DNA of 36,487 bases from an uncultured Ruminiclostridium sp. (GCA_947624435.1 CANQKE010000027.1:1-36487); one strand, 5' to 3'. Counted from the first letter of the stretch, positions 18,429-26,575 are shown. Made by a program: numbers and translations. Notes: generated by a model not told the origin, from the letters alone.

Positions 18429-18457
18429 ATTGTACCATAAAATAACCGGATAGTCAA
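18429..18457 (-). promoter_or_regulatory. Promoter of the tmk-mltG-U32 operon
   Basis: On -, -35 TTGACT (18457-18452) and -10 TACAAT (18434-18429) are 17 nt apart, with TGG directly before the -10 box. The start of transcription would be near 18422, about 25 nt before the tmk ATG. No other promoter was seen among the next five genes. Confidence 0.8.
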
Positions 18458-18477
18458 TACACACGCTTATCCAATAT

Positions 18478-18512
18478 ACAAAAAAATTCCCCGCTAAAAG
18501 GCGGAGAATTTT
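18478..18512 (-). terminator. Terminator of the PepSY lipoprotein gene
   Basis: Arms 18483-18494 and 18501-18512 form a 12-bp stem around a 6-nt loop. On the - transcript the one imperfect pair is a U-G wobble, and a run of seven U follows, which favours action on -. Confidence 0.85.
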
Positions 18513-18538
18513 ATAGTTATGGTTCGGTTACCGTATGC

Positions 18539-19903
18539 CTAATCATCTATATCTTTTTCGGATTTGAGGATATTACCGTTCGCTGCATCTATCTCGTAGT
18601 CATATTCATATATGCCGGAGCGGAACTCTATTTCATAAACAGTCCTGCCGTCGTCCCTGTCAAGCTTTACGACAACATTCGACGCATTCGATGAGCTTAC
18701 TCCCGCATGGGAAAACGCCTTTTGCTTGGCGGAGTTTTCACCGATGTATTGAGTTTGGGTACTGCTGTTTGAAGTGCCGCTGTTGCTCGGAGCCGCGGCG
18801 GGCTTGGTTTCCTTTTCGGACTTGATTATATCGCCGCTCACCGCGTCTATCTCATAATCATACTTGGTATTGCCGGAGCGGAACTCTACATCATAAACGA
18901 CTTTTCCGTTATCCTTATCCAGCTTTACGACAACGTTCGACACATTCGACGAGCTTACTCCCGCGTGGGAGAATGCCTTTTGCTTGGCGGAGTTTTCACC
19001 GATGTATTGAGTTTGGGTACTTCCGCCGTTTGAACTGCCGCCGTTGCTCGGAGTCACGGCGGGCTTAGTCTCCTTTTCGGACTTGATTATATTGCCGGAA
19101 ACCGCGTCTATCTCATAATCATATTCGGTATTTCCGGAGCGAAATTCTACATCATAAACGGTTTTCCCGTTATCCTTATCCAGCTTTACGACAACATTAG
19201 ACGCATTCGATGAGCTTACTCCCGCATGGGAAAATGCCTTTTGCTTGGCGGAGTTTTCGCCGATGTATTGAGTTTGGGTACTGCCGCTGTTTGAACTGCC
19301 GCTGTTACTCGGAGCCGCGGCGGGCTTGGTTTCCTTTTCGGACTTGATTATATCGCCGGAAACCGCGTCTATCTCATAATCATACTTGGTATTGCCGGAG
19401 CGGAATTCTACATCATAAACGACTTTTCCGTTATCCTTATCCAGCTTTACGACAACGTTCGACGCGTTCGACGAGCTTACTCCCGCATGGGAAAACGCCT
19501 TTTGCTTGGCGGAGTTTTCACCGATGTATTGAGTTTGGGTACTGCCGCTGTTTGAAGTGCCGCTGTTGCTCGGAGTTGCGGCGGGCTTGGTCTCCTTTTC
19601 GGACTTGATTATATCGCCGCTCACCGCGTCTATCTCATAATCATATTCGGTATTTCCGGAGCGGAATTCCACGTCATAAACGACTCGGCCGTCGTCTTTG
19701 TCCAGTTTTACCGTCATGCCGGAAGTGTCCGCCTCCGCAACGCCGGAATTAGTAAGCGCCTCCAGCTGAGCCTGGCGCTCGGTAATGTATTTTGAACCGT
19801 CAGCGACAACTATACCGGAATTTCCGGCTGTCCCGGACTGGCAGCCTGAAAGAAGTATCAGACCGGTTACAGCGGAAATAAGAATATACTTTTTCGATTT
19901 CAT
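18539..19903 (-). CDS. Lipoprotein with five tandem PepSY units
   Basis: A 454-aa secreted lipoprotein. The signal peptide MKSKKYILISAV... ends in a lipobox with Cys21 (LLSGC). Then come five PepSY domains, each with VKLDKD(D/N)G, VYDVEFRSGN and YDYEIDA(V/A)SG(D/N)I, joined by linkers rich in Ser, Asn, Gly and Thr. Units 2 to 5 begin YIGENSAKQKAF and are almost identical; unit 1 is more divergent. PepSY domains are thought to inhibit or shield peptidases and to bind peptides at the cell envelope; no peptidase gene is adjacent. The start chosen is the ATG at 19903, seven nt after GGAGGT, not the upstream in-frame codons. It is a single-gene unit with its own promoter and terminator. Confidence 0.9.
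   Translation of the reverse strand: MKSKKYILISAVTGLILLSGCQSGTAGNSGIVVADGSKYITERQAQLEALTNSGVAEADTSGMTVKLDKDDGRVVYDVEFRSGNTEYDYEIDAVSGDIIKSEKETKPAATPSNSGTSNSGSTQTQYIGENSAKQKAFSHAGVSSSNASNVVVKLDKDNGKVVYDVEFRSGNTKYDYEIDAVSGDIIKSEKETKPAAAPSNSGSSNSGSTQTQYIGENSAKQKAFSHAGVSSSNASNVVVKLDKDNGKTVYDVEFRSGNTEYDYEIDAVSGNIIKSEKETKPAVTPSNGGSSNGGSTQTQYIGENSAKQKAFSHAGVSSSNVSNVVVKLDKDNGKVVYDVEFRSGNTKYDYEIDAVSGDIIKSEKETKPAAAPSNSGTSNSSTQTQYIGENSAKQKAFSHAGVSSSNASNVVVKLDRDDGRTVYEIEFRSGIYEYDYEIDAANGNILKSEKDIDD
18560..19600 (-). repeat. Tandem coding repeat, about 260-bp unit
   Basis: The segment TTGCTTGGCGGAGTTTT recurs near 18722, 18980, 19242 and 19503, a period of 258-261 bp that matches one PepSY unit plus linker. 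Differences between copies are mostly silent or in the linkers (Thr-Ser, Gly-Ser variants), consistent with recent expansion by slippage or gene conversion. Confidence 0.9.
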
Positions 19904-19947
19904 GTTCTTTACCTCCATACCATAATCGACTAAATTCCTATGTTTTG

Positions 19948-19976
19948 ATTTTAACATAAAAACAGCCTTATGTCAA
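19948..19976 (-). promoter_or_regulatory. Promoter of the PepSY lipoprotein gene
   Basis: On -, -35 TTGACA (19976-19971) and -10 TAAAAT (19953-19948) have a 17-nt spacer. The leader would be about 40 nt and includes the GGAGG site. Confidence 0.8.
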
Positions 19977-20091
19977 TACGGTGATTGTGAATTTAGTCTG
20001 AAAATCAGGTGAAATTTGAAAAAATAATATAATACGCGCTTGCAAAATAATTGCTGATACAATTTTACCACTTACGTTTTTGAAAAAACTC

Positions 20092-20120
20092 TTGACAAAT
20101 TTTATAAACTGTGTTAAAAT
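20092..20120 (+). promoter_or_regulatory. tRNA-Arg promoter
   Basis: -35 TTGACA (20092-20097) and -10 TAAAAT (20115-20120) are 17 nt apart, ending 18 nt before the mature tRNA 5' end. Confidence 0.85.
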
Positions 20121-20138
20121 ATATGACTGTAACGACAC

Positions 20139-20215
20139 GCGCCAATAGCTCAGCTGGATAGAGTATTTGGCTACGAACCAAAGGGTCGGGGGTTCGAATC
20201 CCTCTTGGCGTGCCA
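20139..20215 (+). tRNA. tRNA-Arg (ACG)
   Basis: The acceptor GCGCCAA pairs with TTGGCGT (first pair G-U), then discriminator G and an encoded CCA (20213-20215). The anticodon stem TTTGG/CCAAA encloses CTACGAA, so the anticodon is ACG, read as ICG after deamination. The T arm contains GGTTCGAATC. A single tRNA with its own promoter. Confidence 0.95.
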
Positions 20216-20217
20216 AT

Positions 20218-20249
20218 ATTTTACCCCACCTTATCGGGTGGGGTAAAAT
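20218..20249 (+). terminator. Hairpin after tRNA-Arg, likely terminator
   Basis: A 13-bp stem has ATTTTACCCCACC (20218-20230) opposite its complement at 20237-20249 with a 6-nt loop. No T-run follows on +, so ending may depend on the stronger hairpins of the next element. Confidence 0.5.
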
Positions 20250-20256
20250 GTTATGA

Positions 20257-20497
20257 CCCCCCTTGTTAAGGGAGATTCAGGCTGTAGAAAAAGTGTTCAA
20301 AAGCCGGAAGGAAAGAGGAGTATGAGGGGAAAACCATCAGGGTTTTCACCCTCATTAGCGATAAGTGCCGCTCGCAGAGCGGCAAAAATGAGCAAGTATG
20401 TCAACACATACTTGCTCATTTTTTGGTCAGCTTGTCGAAAATCCGACCATAGGGAGGTTTTTCGACAAGCTGGATCTCCCGTTAAGGGAGTTTTTTT
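20257..20497. repeat. Hairpin-rich intergenic element, MITE-like
   Basis: About 240 bp without a supportable gene but with five hairpins: GAGGG...CCCTC around 20324-20353; GCCGCTC/GAGCGGC 20367-20383; an 18-bp stem 20384-20423 with CAAC loop and T-run; a 14-bp stem CAGCTTGTCGAAAA (20428-20441) with 20459-20472; and CTCCC/GGGAG 20476-20490 followed by seven T. The 10-mer GTTAAGGGAG occurs at both ends (20265-20274 and 20481-20490). This looks like an interspersed palindromic repeat rather than a unique RNA. An 89-codon frame through it has no ribosome site. Confidence 0.6.
20384..20424. terminator. Strong two-way terminator in the repeat element
   Basis: A perfect 18-bp stem, AAAAATGAGCAAGTATGT at 20384-20401 paired with 20406-20423 around CAAC, with T-runs at the end on both strands. 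It would insulate the tRNA-Arg unit from the amt region. Confidence 0.8.
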
Positions 20498-20499
20498 AT

Positions 20500-20673
20500 T
20501 TACATTTGAAGTGATTCTATAACAGAACCGACCGCTTTTATCGCTTTACCGGTCGCTTTTTTAACGAGCTGAGTTTTGGTATTGCTCATCATTTTAGCGA
20601 CTGCAAAGGTGATCCCGCCCGCCGTTAAAGCGATCGCTGCGCATTTTACGTTATTTCCGGTGTTTTTGCTCAT
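20500..20673 (-). CDS. 57-aa small protein with one hydrophobic segment
   Basis: I do not recognise this protein. It begins MSKNTGNNVKCAAIALTAGG, has a helix-forming hydrophobic stretch at about residues 10-28 (CAAIALTAGGITFAVAKMM), and then a Lys-rich amphipathic tail (KTQLVKKATGKAIKAVGSV). GAAAGGAG lies eight nt before the ATG at 20673, good evidence that it is translated. An ATG nine nt upstream is less well placed. It is single, between the repeat element and the divergent amt gene. A small membrane-associated protein is the safest description. Confidence 0.65.
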   Translation of the reverse strand: MSKNTGNNVKCAAIALTAGGITFAVAKMMSNTKTQLVKKATGKAIKAVGSVIESLQM

Positions 20674-20964
20674 ATTTAACACTCCTTTCCGTGAAAACGC
20701 TTTTGCAATATTAGAATTTGCCGATAACGGTCAGCTATGCAAGGAAAGTTCTGCAATAAAGTTTGGTAATCAAAATGACGGAATTATTTTTTTATATTTC
20801 AAAATGTGCCGTATTTGACGATTTTCTTGAATAATTTGGGAATATTAGAGCTTGACCAGAATATTCTTATGTTTATTGTGCATAAAGTGTTTTGCTCAGG
20901 ATCCGAAAACCGTTAGACATTTTTTACAAAATGCAAGATTAAAATAAAAACTTGCAAAAAACTA

Positions 20965-20993
20965 TTGACAAATTCCGATCGGGAAATTATAAT
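20965..20993 (+). promoter_or_regulatory. amt-PII promoter
   Basis: -35 TTGACA (20965-20970), 17-nt spacer, -10 TATAAT (20988-20993). Transcription would start near 21000. The rest of the 20674-21128 gap holds no gene that I can support. Confidence 0.85.
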
Positions 20994-21006
20994 ATAATAT
21001 GTAAGC

Positions 21007-21047
21007 AACGGAGCTTAGCCAGTGGCGGGCTCCGTTTATTTTATTTA
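21007..21047 (+). promoter_or_regulatory. Terminator-like hairpin in the amt leader, candidate attenuator
   Basis: AACGGAGC (21007-21014) pairs with GCTCCGTT (21029-21036), with inner GCC-AGT-GGC (21018-21026), then TTTATTTTATTT. It begins within about 10 nt of the predicted start of transcription and more than 80 nt before the amt ATG, so read-through would be needed for expression. Confidence 0.5.
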
Positions 21048-21128
21048 TCGTAAAAGCGGGATAATACAAAGATGTATACGATGCTTTGCGGTAATGAATA
21101 AACCGACCTTTGAAAGGGGATCTGTTTT

Positions 21129-22895
21129 ATGGACATGTCAGTTTTGACAACAATGTCGGAAGCCGCGCAGACGTCGGTACAGGACGTGGTAAACAGCACC
21201 ATGTTCGGCACGACGGGCGTGTGGTTCTTGATAGGAGCGGCGCTGGTATTCTTTATGCAGTGCGGCTTTGCAATGGTGGAGTCCGGCTTTACAAGAGCGA
21301 AGAACGCCGGCAACATCATAATGAAAAACCTTATGGACTTTTGTATCGGCACGGTGGTATTTACGGTGCTGGGATTCGGTCTGCTGTGCGGCGAGGACGC
21401 GCTCGGCGGATTTATGGGACTGCCCACGCTGGGTATCTTCACGGATTTTGCCAATTTCCCGTGGCACAACTTCGTATTTAACCTGGTGTTCTGCGCAACG
21501 GCGGCAACGATAGTTTCCGGTGCGATGGCAGAGAGGACGAAATTTCTTTCCTACTGCATTTACTCCGGTGTTATCAGCCTTATAATATACCCGATAGAGG
21601 CGCACTGGATCTGGGGCGGCGGCTGGCTTGCACAGCTCGGCTTTATCGATTTCGCAGGTTCTACCGCTATACATATGGTAGGCGGTGTGGTAGCGCTTAT
21701 CGGCGCGGCTATGGTAGGTCCTCGTCTGGGCAAATTCACCAAGGACGGCAAGCCTAAGGCTATACTCGGTCACTCCATGACGCTGGGCGCTCTGGGCGTG
21801 TTCATACTCTGGTTCGGCTGGTACGGATTCAACGGTGCGGCAGCCTCCAATCAGGACTTTTTGGGACAGATATTCCTTACCACGACTATCGCTCCCGCGG
21901 TGGCAACGGTAACTACTATGATATTCACATGGCTGAAAAACGGCAAGCCCGACGTTTCGATGTGCCTTAACGCGTCGCTTGCGGGTCTGGTTGCAATAAC
22001 CGCTCCCTGTGCGGACGTTGACGCGCTCGGCTCTATAATAATCGGTATCGTTGCCGGCCTGCTGGTGGTATTCGGCGTATGGCTGCTGGATTACAAGCTG
22101 AAGATAGACGACCCGGTCGGCGCTGTAGCGGTGCATTTCTTCAACGGTGTATGGGGTACTCTCGCGGTAGGTCTATTCGCTACCGGAAAAGGTCAGGACG
22201 GAATTATCGGTCTGTTCTACGGCGGCGGCTTCAAACAGCTCGGCATACAGGCGCTCGGTATGATAACCGTGCTTGCATGGGCGTCAATAACGATGTTCCT
22301 TGTATTCCTTGCTATTAAAAAGACTATCGGTCTTAGAGTTTCCCGCCATGAAGAGGTCAAAGGTCTTGACTCTACCGAGCACGGTCTGCCCACCGCATAC
22401 GCGGACTTCGTTCCGGCAGGCGATACTGTTTACAGCGGCGGTGACACCGTAACGGCGGTAACTCCCGCAGAGCCGGTAGAAAAGGCGGTAGTAGTACAGC
22501 ACGTCGGCAAGAAGGACAGCGAGTTCTCCGCTTCCGACGTAAAGATCACCAAGGTGGATATAATCGCAAATCAGGAGAAGTTCGAGATACTCAAGCACAA
22601 GCTGTCCGAGATAGGAATAACCGGTATGACCGTAACTCATGTAATGGGCTGCGGCATGCAGAAGGGCTCTACAGAGTTCTACCGTGGCGTTCCCGTCGAT
22701 GCAAGGCTGCTGCCTAAGATGAAGGTCGAGGTAGTGGTTTGCAAGGTGCCTGTTGAAAAGGTCATCGAGGCGGCTAAGGAAGCGCTGTATACCGGCAATA
22801 TCGGCGACGGTAAGATATTCGTCCATGATGTGGAGAATGTTGTAAAGATCCGTACCGGTGAAGAAGCCTACGACGCTTTACAGGATAACGAATAA
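21129..22895 (+). CDS. amt: Ammonium channel fused to a PII signalling domain
   Basis: A 588-aa protein. Residues 1 to about 425 are an Amt/Rh channel of 11 helices (GFAMVESGF, FGWYGFNGAA, HFFNGVWGTLAVGLFATG). After a linker of about 45 residues, about 471-580 form a PII (GlnB-type) domain with the T-loop GCGMQKGSTEFYRG and the nucleotide loop TGNIGDGKIFV. In free PII systems GlnK plugs Amt under nitrogen excess; here the gate is tethered. The Tyr51 position used for uridylylation in E. coli reads Val, so control is likely by ATP/ADP/2-oxoglutarate binding only. AAAGGGG precedes the ATG. Confidence 0.95.
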   Translation: MDMSVLTTMSEAAQTSVQDVVNSTMFGTTGVWFLIGAALVFFMQCGFAMVESGFTRAKNAGNIIMKNLMDFCIGTVVFTVLGFGLLCGEDALGGFMGLPTLGIFTDFANFPWHNFVFNLVFCATAATIVSGAMAERTKFLSYCIYSGVISLIIYPIEAHWIWGGGWLAQLGFIDFAGSTAIHMVGGVVALIGAAMVGPRLGKFTKDGKPKAILGHSMTLGALGVFILWFGWYGFNGAAASNQDFLGQIFLTTTIAPAVATVTTMIFTWLKNGKPDVSMCLNASLAGLVAITAPCADVDALGSIIIGIVAGLLVVFGVWLLDYKLKIDDPVGAVAVHFFNGVWGTLAVGLFATGKGQDGIIGLFYGGGFKQLGIQALGMITVLAWASITMFLVFLAIKKTIGLRVSRHEEVKGLDSTEHGLPTAYADFVPAGDTVYSGGDTVTAVTPAEPVEKAVVVQHVGKKDSEFSASDVKITKVDIIANQEKFEILKHKLSEIGITGMTVTHVMGCGMQKGSTEFYRGVPVDARLLPKMKVEVVVCKVPVEKVIEAAKEALYTGNIGDGKIFVHDVENVVKIRTGEEAYDALQDNE

Positions 22896-22938
22896 CTAGG
22901 CATGCCTAAACGGCGAAAGCTGTTAGATTACCTCTTTA

Positions 22939-22969
22939 CGCCCCCGCAGAAATGCGGGGGCGATTTTTT
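22939..22969 (+). terminator. Terminator after amt
   Basis: A perfect 10-bp GC stem CGCCCCCGCA / TGCGGGGGCG with a GAAA tetraloop, followed by ATTTTTT. Confidence 0.95.
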
Positions 22970-23013
22970 GTTAAATATCATTAAGGTTGAGTTTTATGTT
23001 TTTCATTTTACTC

Positions 23014-23042
23014 TTGATTTTCTGTTCGATTTAGTGTATTAT
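23014..23042 (+). promoter_or_regulatory. che operon promoter
   Basis: -35 TTGATT (23014-23019) and -10 TATTAT (23037-23042) with a 17-nt spacer. The leader to the cheA ATG is about 42 nt. Confidence 0.65.
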
Positions 23043-23090
23043 ATTATTATAGATCAATATTAGGTTTTAACAGCGGAAAGGCGTGGCGAT

Positions 23091-25151
23091 ATGGCGAAAA
23101 TAGAACCGGGCATGGAGTCCATGCTGGATATGTATATATTTGAGACCGGCTCACTGCTGGAACAGCTCGACGAGATAATTCTGCGCACCGAGAGCGAGGA
23201 TACGCTGGGCGAAGATGATATCAACGAGGTGTTCCGCATAATGCACACGATAAAAGGCTCGTCGGCGATGATGGGTTTTAGCAATCTTCAGGAGCTGGCG
23301 CATAAGGGCGAGGATCTGTTCTTTATCATACGCGAAAAGCCGGAGCTTATAAAAGAGGCTCATTTTGTGTATGAGCTGATATTCAACGTATCCGATCTTT
23401 ACAAGGCGGAGATAGAGATAATACAGGCAAGTCCCCAGGATTTTGAGCCGACCGATTTTTCCGATACCGTTTCCAAGCTGGAAGACGCGGCGAAAAAGCT
23501 TAAGGCGATAGAAAACGGCGGTGAATCTGCCGAGCCCGCGCAAAGCCAGAAAAGCGGCGAATTACCTCCCGAAAGCAAGCAGGAGGGCGCTATGACGGTG
23601 CGGGTGCAGTTCGAGAGCGGCTGCGGCATGGAAAATCTGCGGGCGTTCCTGCTTATAAATAAGATACAGGAGGAAGCGCAGATACTTGCCTGTGTACCGC
23701 CGGACGTAGAAACCAACGCCGATACCGCAAAGTACATAATAGAAAACGGCTTTATCGTGGTATTCAAGGCTACAGAGGTAAAAAACGAGGATATCCTTTC
23801 GATAATCGAGGACGCGGTGAACGTCGAATCCTATGAGGTGGTAAACGTAAAGCCGCCGGAGGAAGAACCGCCGAAAGAGGAAGAAAAGCCGGAGCTTTCC
23901 AAAGAGCCGGCGCCGGAAAAGAGCGTCGCTCAGAAAAAGCAGGAGGAGATAAAAAAGGCGGCGGGCAGCGGACAAAAACAGTCGCTTATCAGCGTAAACC
24001 TTGCGAAGCTTGACCTGCTGCACGATATAGTGGGCGAGATAATCACCACCGAGTCTATGGTAGTATCAAATCCCGACCTTGAGGGGCTTAAGCTGGAGAG
24101 CTTTTCCAAGGCGGCGCGTCAATTGCGCAAGCTGACCGACGAATTGCAGGACACGGTGATGTCGATACGCATGGTGCCGCTTGCCGGGGCGTTCCAGAAA
24201 ATGGGGCGCGTCGTAAGGGATATGAGAGTAAAGCTGAATAAGGACGCCGATCTTGTGCTGGAGGGCGAAAATACCGAGGTGGACAAAAGCATAGTGGATA
24301 TGCTGGGCGATCCGCTTATGCACTTAGTCAGAAACTGCATGGATCACGGGATAGAGGACAGTCCGGAGCAAAGAACTGCGCTCGGCAAGCCCGCTAAGGC
24401 TTACGTCAAGCTGTCGGCGCACAGCACCTCCGGCGAGGTCATAATAACCGTAAGCGATGACGGCGCGGGGATAAATAAGGAAAAGGTGCTTTCCAAGGCG
24501 CAGAAAAACGGTCTGCTCACCAAGCTGCCGGAGGAATACAGCTCCCGCGAGATACTTAACATGATACTGCTGCCGGGCTTTTCCACAAACGATAAGGTCA
24601 CGGAATATTCCGGCCGCGGCGTCGGAATGGACGTTGTAAAAAGCAATATCGAGCAGATAGGCGGCACGCTCGCCGTGGAGAGCGAGGAGGGGCAAGGCAC
24701 CTCGTTTATCATAAAGATACCGCTGACGCTTGCGATAATAGACGGACTTAAGCTGAGGGTAGGGGATACCGTGTTCACCGTTCCTATCTCGTCGGTGCGG
24801 GAAAGTCTGGAGGTAGGCGAGAACCGTCTGCTGACCGATACCGAAAACGGCGAGATGATAATGATACGCGGGAATTGCTACCCGATACTGCGGCTGCACG
24901 AAAAATTCAATATGCCCACCGAAGTTAAAGACCTTGACAAAGGCATATTGCTGGTAGTGGACGCGGGCGGAAAGGACATCTGTCTGTTCGCCGATAAGCT
25001 GATAGGCGAGCAGCCGGTGGTAGTCAAGCCGTTCCCGAAATTTCTCAGCCGCTACAACATCAAGCAGCAGGGGCTGTCCGGCTGCACTATCATGGGCGAC
25101 GGCACCATCTCGCTGATAATAGACGTAAACAATCTTATCAGCACCGACTGA
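23091..25151 (+). CDS. cheA: Chemotaxis histidine kinase
   Basis: A 686-aa kinase that phosphorylates response regulators on receptor signals. Domains in order: Hpt (about 8-110) with phospho-acceptor His52 in MHTIKGSS; a linker; a P2-like domain (about 165-255, begins MTVRVQFESG); an acidic Pro/Glu/Lys linker; the dimerisation helices P3 (about 300-365, contains MSIRMVPL); the ATPase P4 with NCMDHGIE and GRGVGMDVV; and a CheW-like P5. All kinase motifs look intact. A GGAAAGG-type site precedes the ATG. It is first in the che operon. Confidence 0.96.
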   Translation: MAKIEPGMESMLDMYIFETGSLLEQLDEIILRTESEDTLGEDDINEVFRIMHTIKGSSAMMGFSNLQELAHKGEDLFFIIREKPELIKEAHFVYELIFNVSDLYKAEIEIIQASPQDFEPTDFSDTVSKLEDAAKKLKAIENGGESAEPAQSQKSGELPPESKQEGAMTVRVQFESGCGMENLRAFLLINKIQEEAQILACVPPDVETNADTAKYIIENGFIVVFKATEVKNEDILSIIEDAVNVESYEVVNVKPPEEEPPKEEEKPELSKEPAPEKSVAQKKQEEIKKAAGSGQKQSLISVNLAKLDLLHDIVGEIITTESMVVSNPDLEGLKLESFSKAARQLRKLTDELQDTVMSIRMVPLAGAFQKMGRVVRDMRVKLNKDADLVLEGENTEVDKSIVDMLGDPLMHLVRNCMDHGIEDSPEQRTALGKPAKAYVKLSAHSTSGEVIITVSDDGAGINKEKVLSKAQKNGLLTKLPEEYSSREILNMILLPGFSTNDKVTEYSGRGVGMDVVKSNIEQIGGTLAVESEEGQGTSFIIKIPLTLAIIDGLKLRVGDTVFTVPISSVRESLEVGENRLLTDTENGEMIMIRGNCYPILRLHEKFNMPTEVKDLDKGILLVVDAGGKDICLFADKLIGEQPVVVKPFPKFLSRYNIKQQGLSGCTIMGDGTISLIIDVNNLISTD

Positions 25152-25170
25152 CAAATAACAGGAGGTAATC

Positions 25171-25716
25171 ATGCCTACTAACAGCCATGAGGAAAACAAC
25201 GCTAAGGATACGTTCGAGGAATTGCTGGAGCTTAGGACGAAAGCTCAGCTTGCCCGCCAAAACGATTATGAAAACGCGCTGGCAAAGGTGCTGACGTTTC
25301 GCACGGCGGATCAGGTATACGCGATAGAGATAGAAAATATCACCGAGATAATAGAGATGCCGCATATCACCGTTGTGCCGGCAGTTCCCGATTATATCAA
25401 GGGAATAATAAACGTGCGCAGCCGCATCGTTCCGGTGATGAGCATACGCCTGCGTTTCGGAAAGCCGGAAACGCAGTACACCGACCGCACCTGCATAATC
25501 ATAATAAACGCGGGCGGAATGACGGTAGGACTTATCGCGGACAGCGTGTCCGACGTTATCTCGGTGACGGAGGAGAACAAGGCTTTGACTCCGGACGTGA
25601 TGAACGTAAATTCCGATAAATTTATAAAATACATAGTTGAGACCGACGACGGGGTAAAGCTGGTACTGGACGTTGAAAGGCTTATCGGCGTTCAGGAACA
25701 GGACAGACCGGTATAA
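25171..25716 (+). CDS. cheW: Chemotaxis coupling protein
   Basis: A 181-aa adaptor linking receptors to CheA. After a charged N-terminal helix of about 30 residues, the SH3-like CheW fold shows as YAIEIENITEIIEMP, YIKGIINVRSRIVPVMSI and GLIADSVSDV. AGGAGGTAATC precedes the ATG. It is 19 nt after cheA and only 3 nt before cheR. Confidence 0.94.
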   Translation: MPTNSHEENNAKDTFEELLELRTKAQLARQNDYENALAKVLTFRTADQVYAIEIENITEIIEMPHITVVPAVPDYIKGIINVRSRIVPVMSIRLRFGKPETQYTDRTCIIIINAGGMTVGLIADSVSDVISVTEENKALTPDVMNVNSDKFIKYIVETDDGVKLVLDVERLIGVQEQDRPV

Positions 25717-25719
25717 AAT

Positions 25720-26544
25720 ATGCTCAGAATAGACGATGCGAGCTTTGAAAGACTTATTGAATACATAAAAACAAATTTCGGGATAGACTTGTCCGGTAAA
25801 AAGAAGCTGGTGGAGAGCAGACTCAGCATAATGCTGGCCGAGCGCGGTTTCAAGGATTATAAAGAATACCTCGCCCGCTGCTTTTCGGGAGATAAAAACG
25901 GCGAGATAGTTATGCTTGTGAACAGTCTTACCACCAATCACACCTTTTTCATGAGAGAGCCGGAGCATTTCCGGTTTCTGAGCGACACCGTACTTCCTTA
26001 TCTCGTTGAGAAAAATTCGGCGAAAAGGTGTATGCGTATCTGGAGCGCCGGCTGTTCGAGCGGGGCGGAGGCGTATACCGCCGCGATGTGTATAAGCGAG
26101 TATCTTCGCGGTGAGCGGCATAAGTGGGACACCAGAATACTTGCGACTGATATTTCGGTAAAGATACTTTCCGAGGCGCAGGCGGGAATATATCCGAGAA
26201 AAAGTATACAAAGCCTGCCGGACGGATGGGAGAGCCGGTATTTTCTGCCTATAGGACAGGATAAGATAAAGATATGCCGTGAAATACGTGAGAACGTTAT
26301 CTTCAGAGTGTTCAATCTTATGGACGAGATACCTTTCAAAAAAGCGCCGTTCGACCTTATTTTCTGCCGTAATGTTATGATATATTTTGATAAAAGCACC
26401 CGCGCCGCGCTTATCAACAGGTTTTGCAATGCGCTTGCACCGGGAGGATATCTGTTTGTAGGACATTCGGAGGGAATGCCGCGCGGCATCACCGGACTTA
26501 AGTACGTCGCTCCGGCGATATACCGCAAGCCGCTCAACAGCTGA
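25720..26544 (+). CDS. cheR: Chemoreceptor glutamate methyltransferase
   Basis: A 274-aa enzyme that methylates receptor glutamates with SAM. It has the N-terminal helical domain (about 1-70) and the Rossmann part with the SAM motif WSAGCSSGAEAYTAAM, then LATDIS and FDLIFCRNVMIYF. It lacks the TPR extension of some homologues. It starts 3 nt after the cheW stop and is probably translationally coupled. Confidence 0.95.
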   Translation: MLRIDDASFERLIEYIKTNFGIDLSGKKKLVESRLSIMLAERGFKDYKEYLARCFSGDKNGEIVMLVNSLTTNHTFFMREPEHFRFLSDTVLPYLVEKNSAKRCMRIWSAGCSSGAEAYTAAMCISEYLRGERHKWDTRILATDISVKILSEAQAGIYPRKSIQSLPDGWESRYFLPIGQDKIKICREIRENVIFRVFNLMDEIPFKKAPFDLIFCRNVMIYFDKSTRAALINRFCNALAPGGYLFVGHSEGMPRGITGLKYVAPAIYRKPLNS

Positions 26545-26575
26545 CTATAGTCGGCGCTGACGGAGGTAGTTTGGT

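Noticed and set aside
18560-19600. Regular repeats that might suggest a CRISPR array
   Set aside because: The period of about 260 bp is in frame and encodes PepSY domains; no short repeat-spacer pattern.
20253-20522. 89-codon + frame in the hairpin element
   Set aside because: It runs through stable palindromes including a terminator, and lacks a ribosome site.
25138-26466. 442-codon frame opposite cheW/cheR
   Set aside because: A shadow of strongly coding + genes; no family features.
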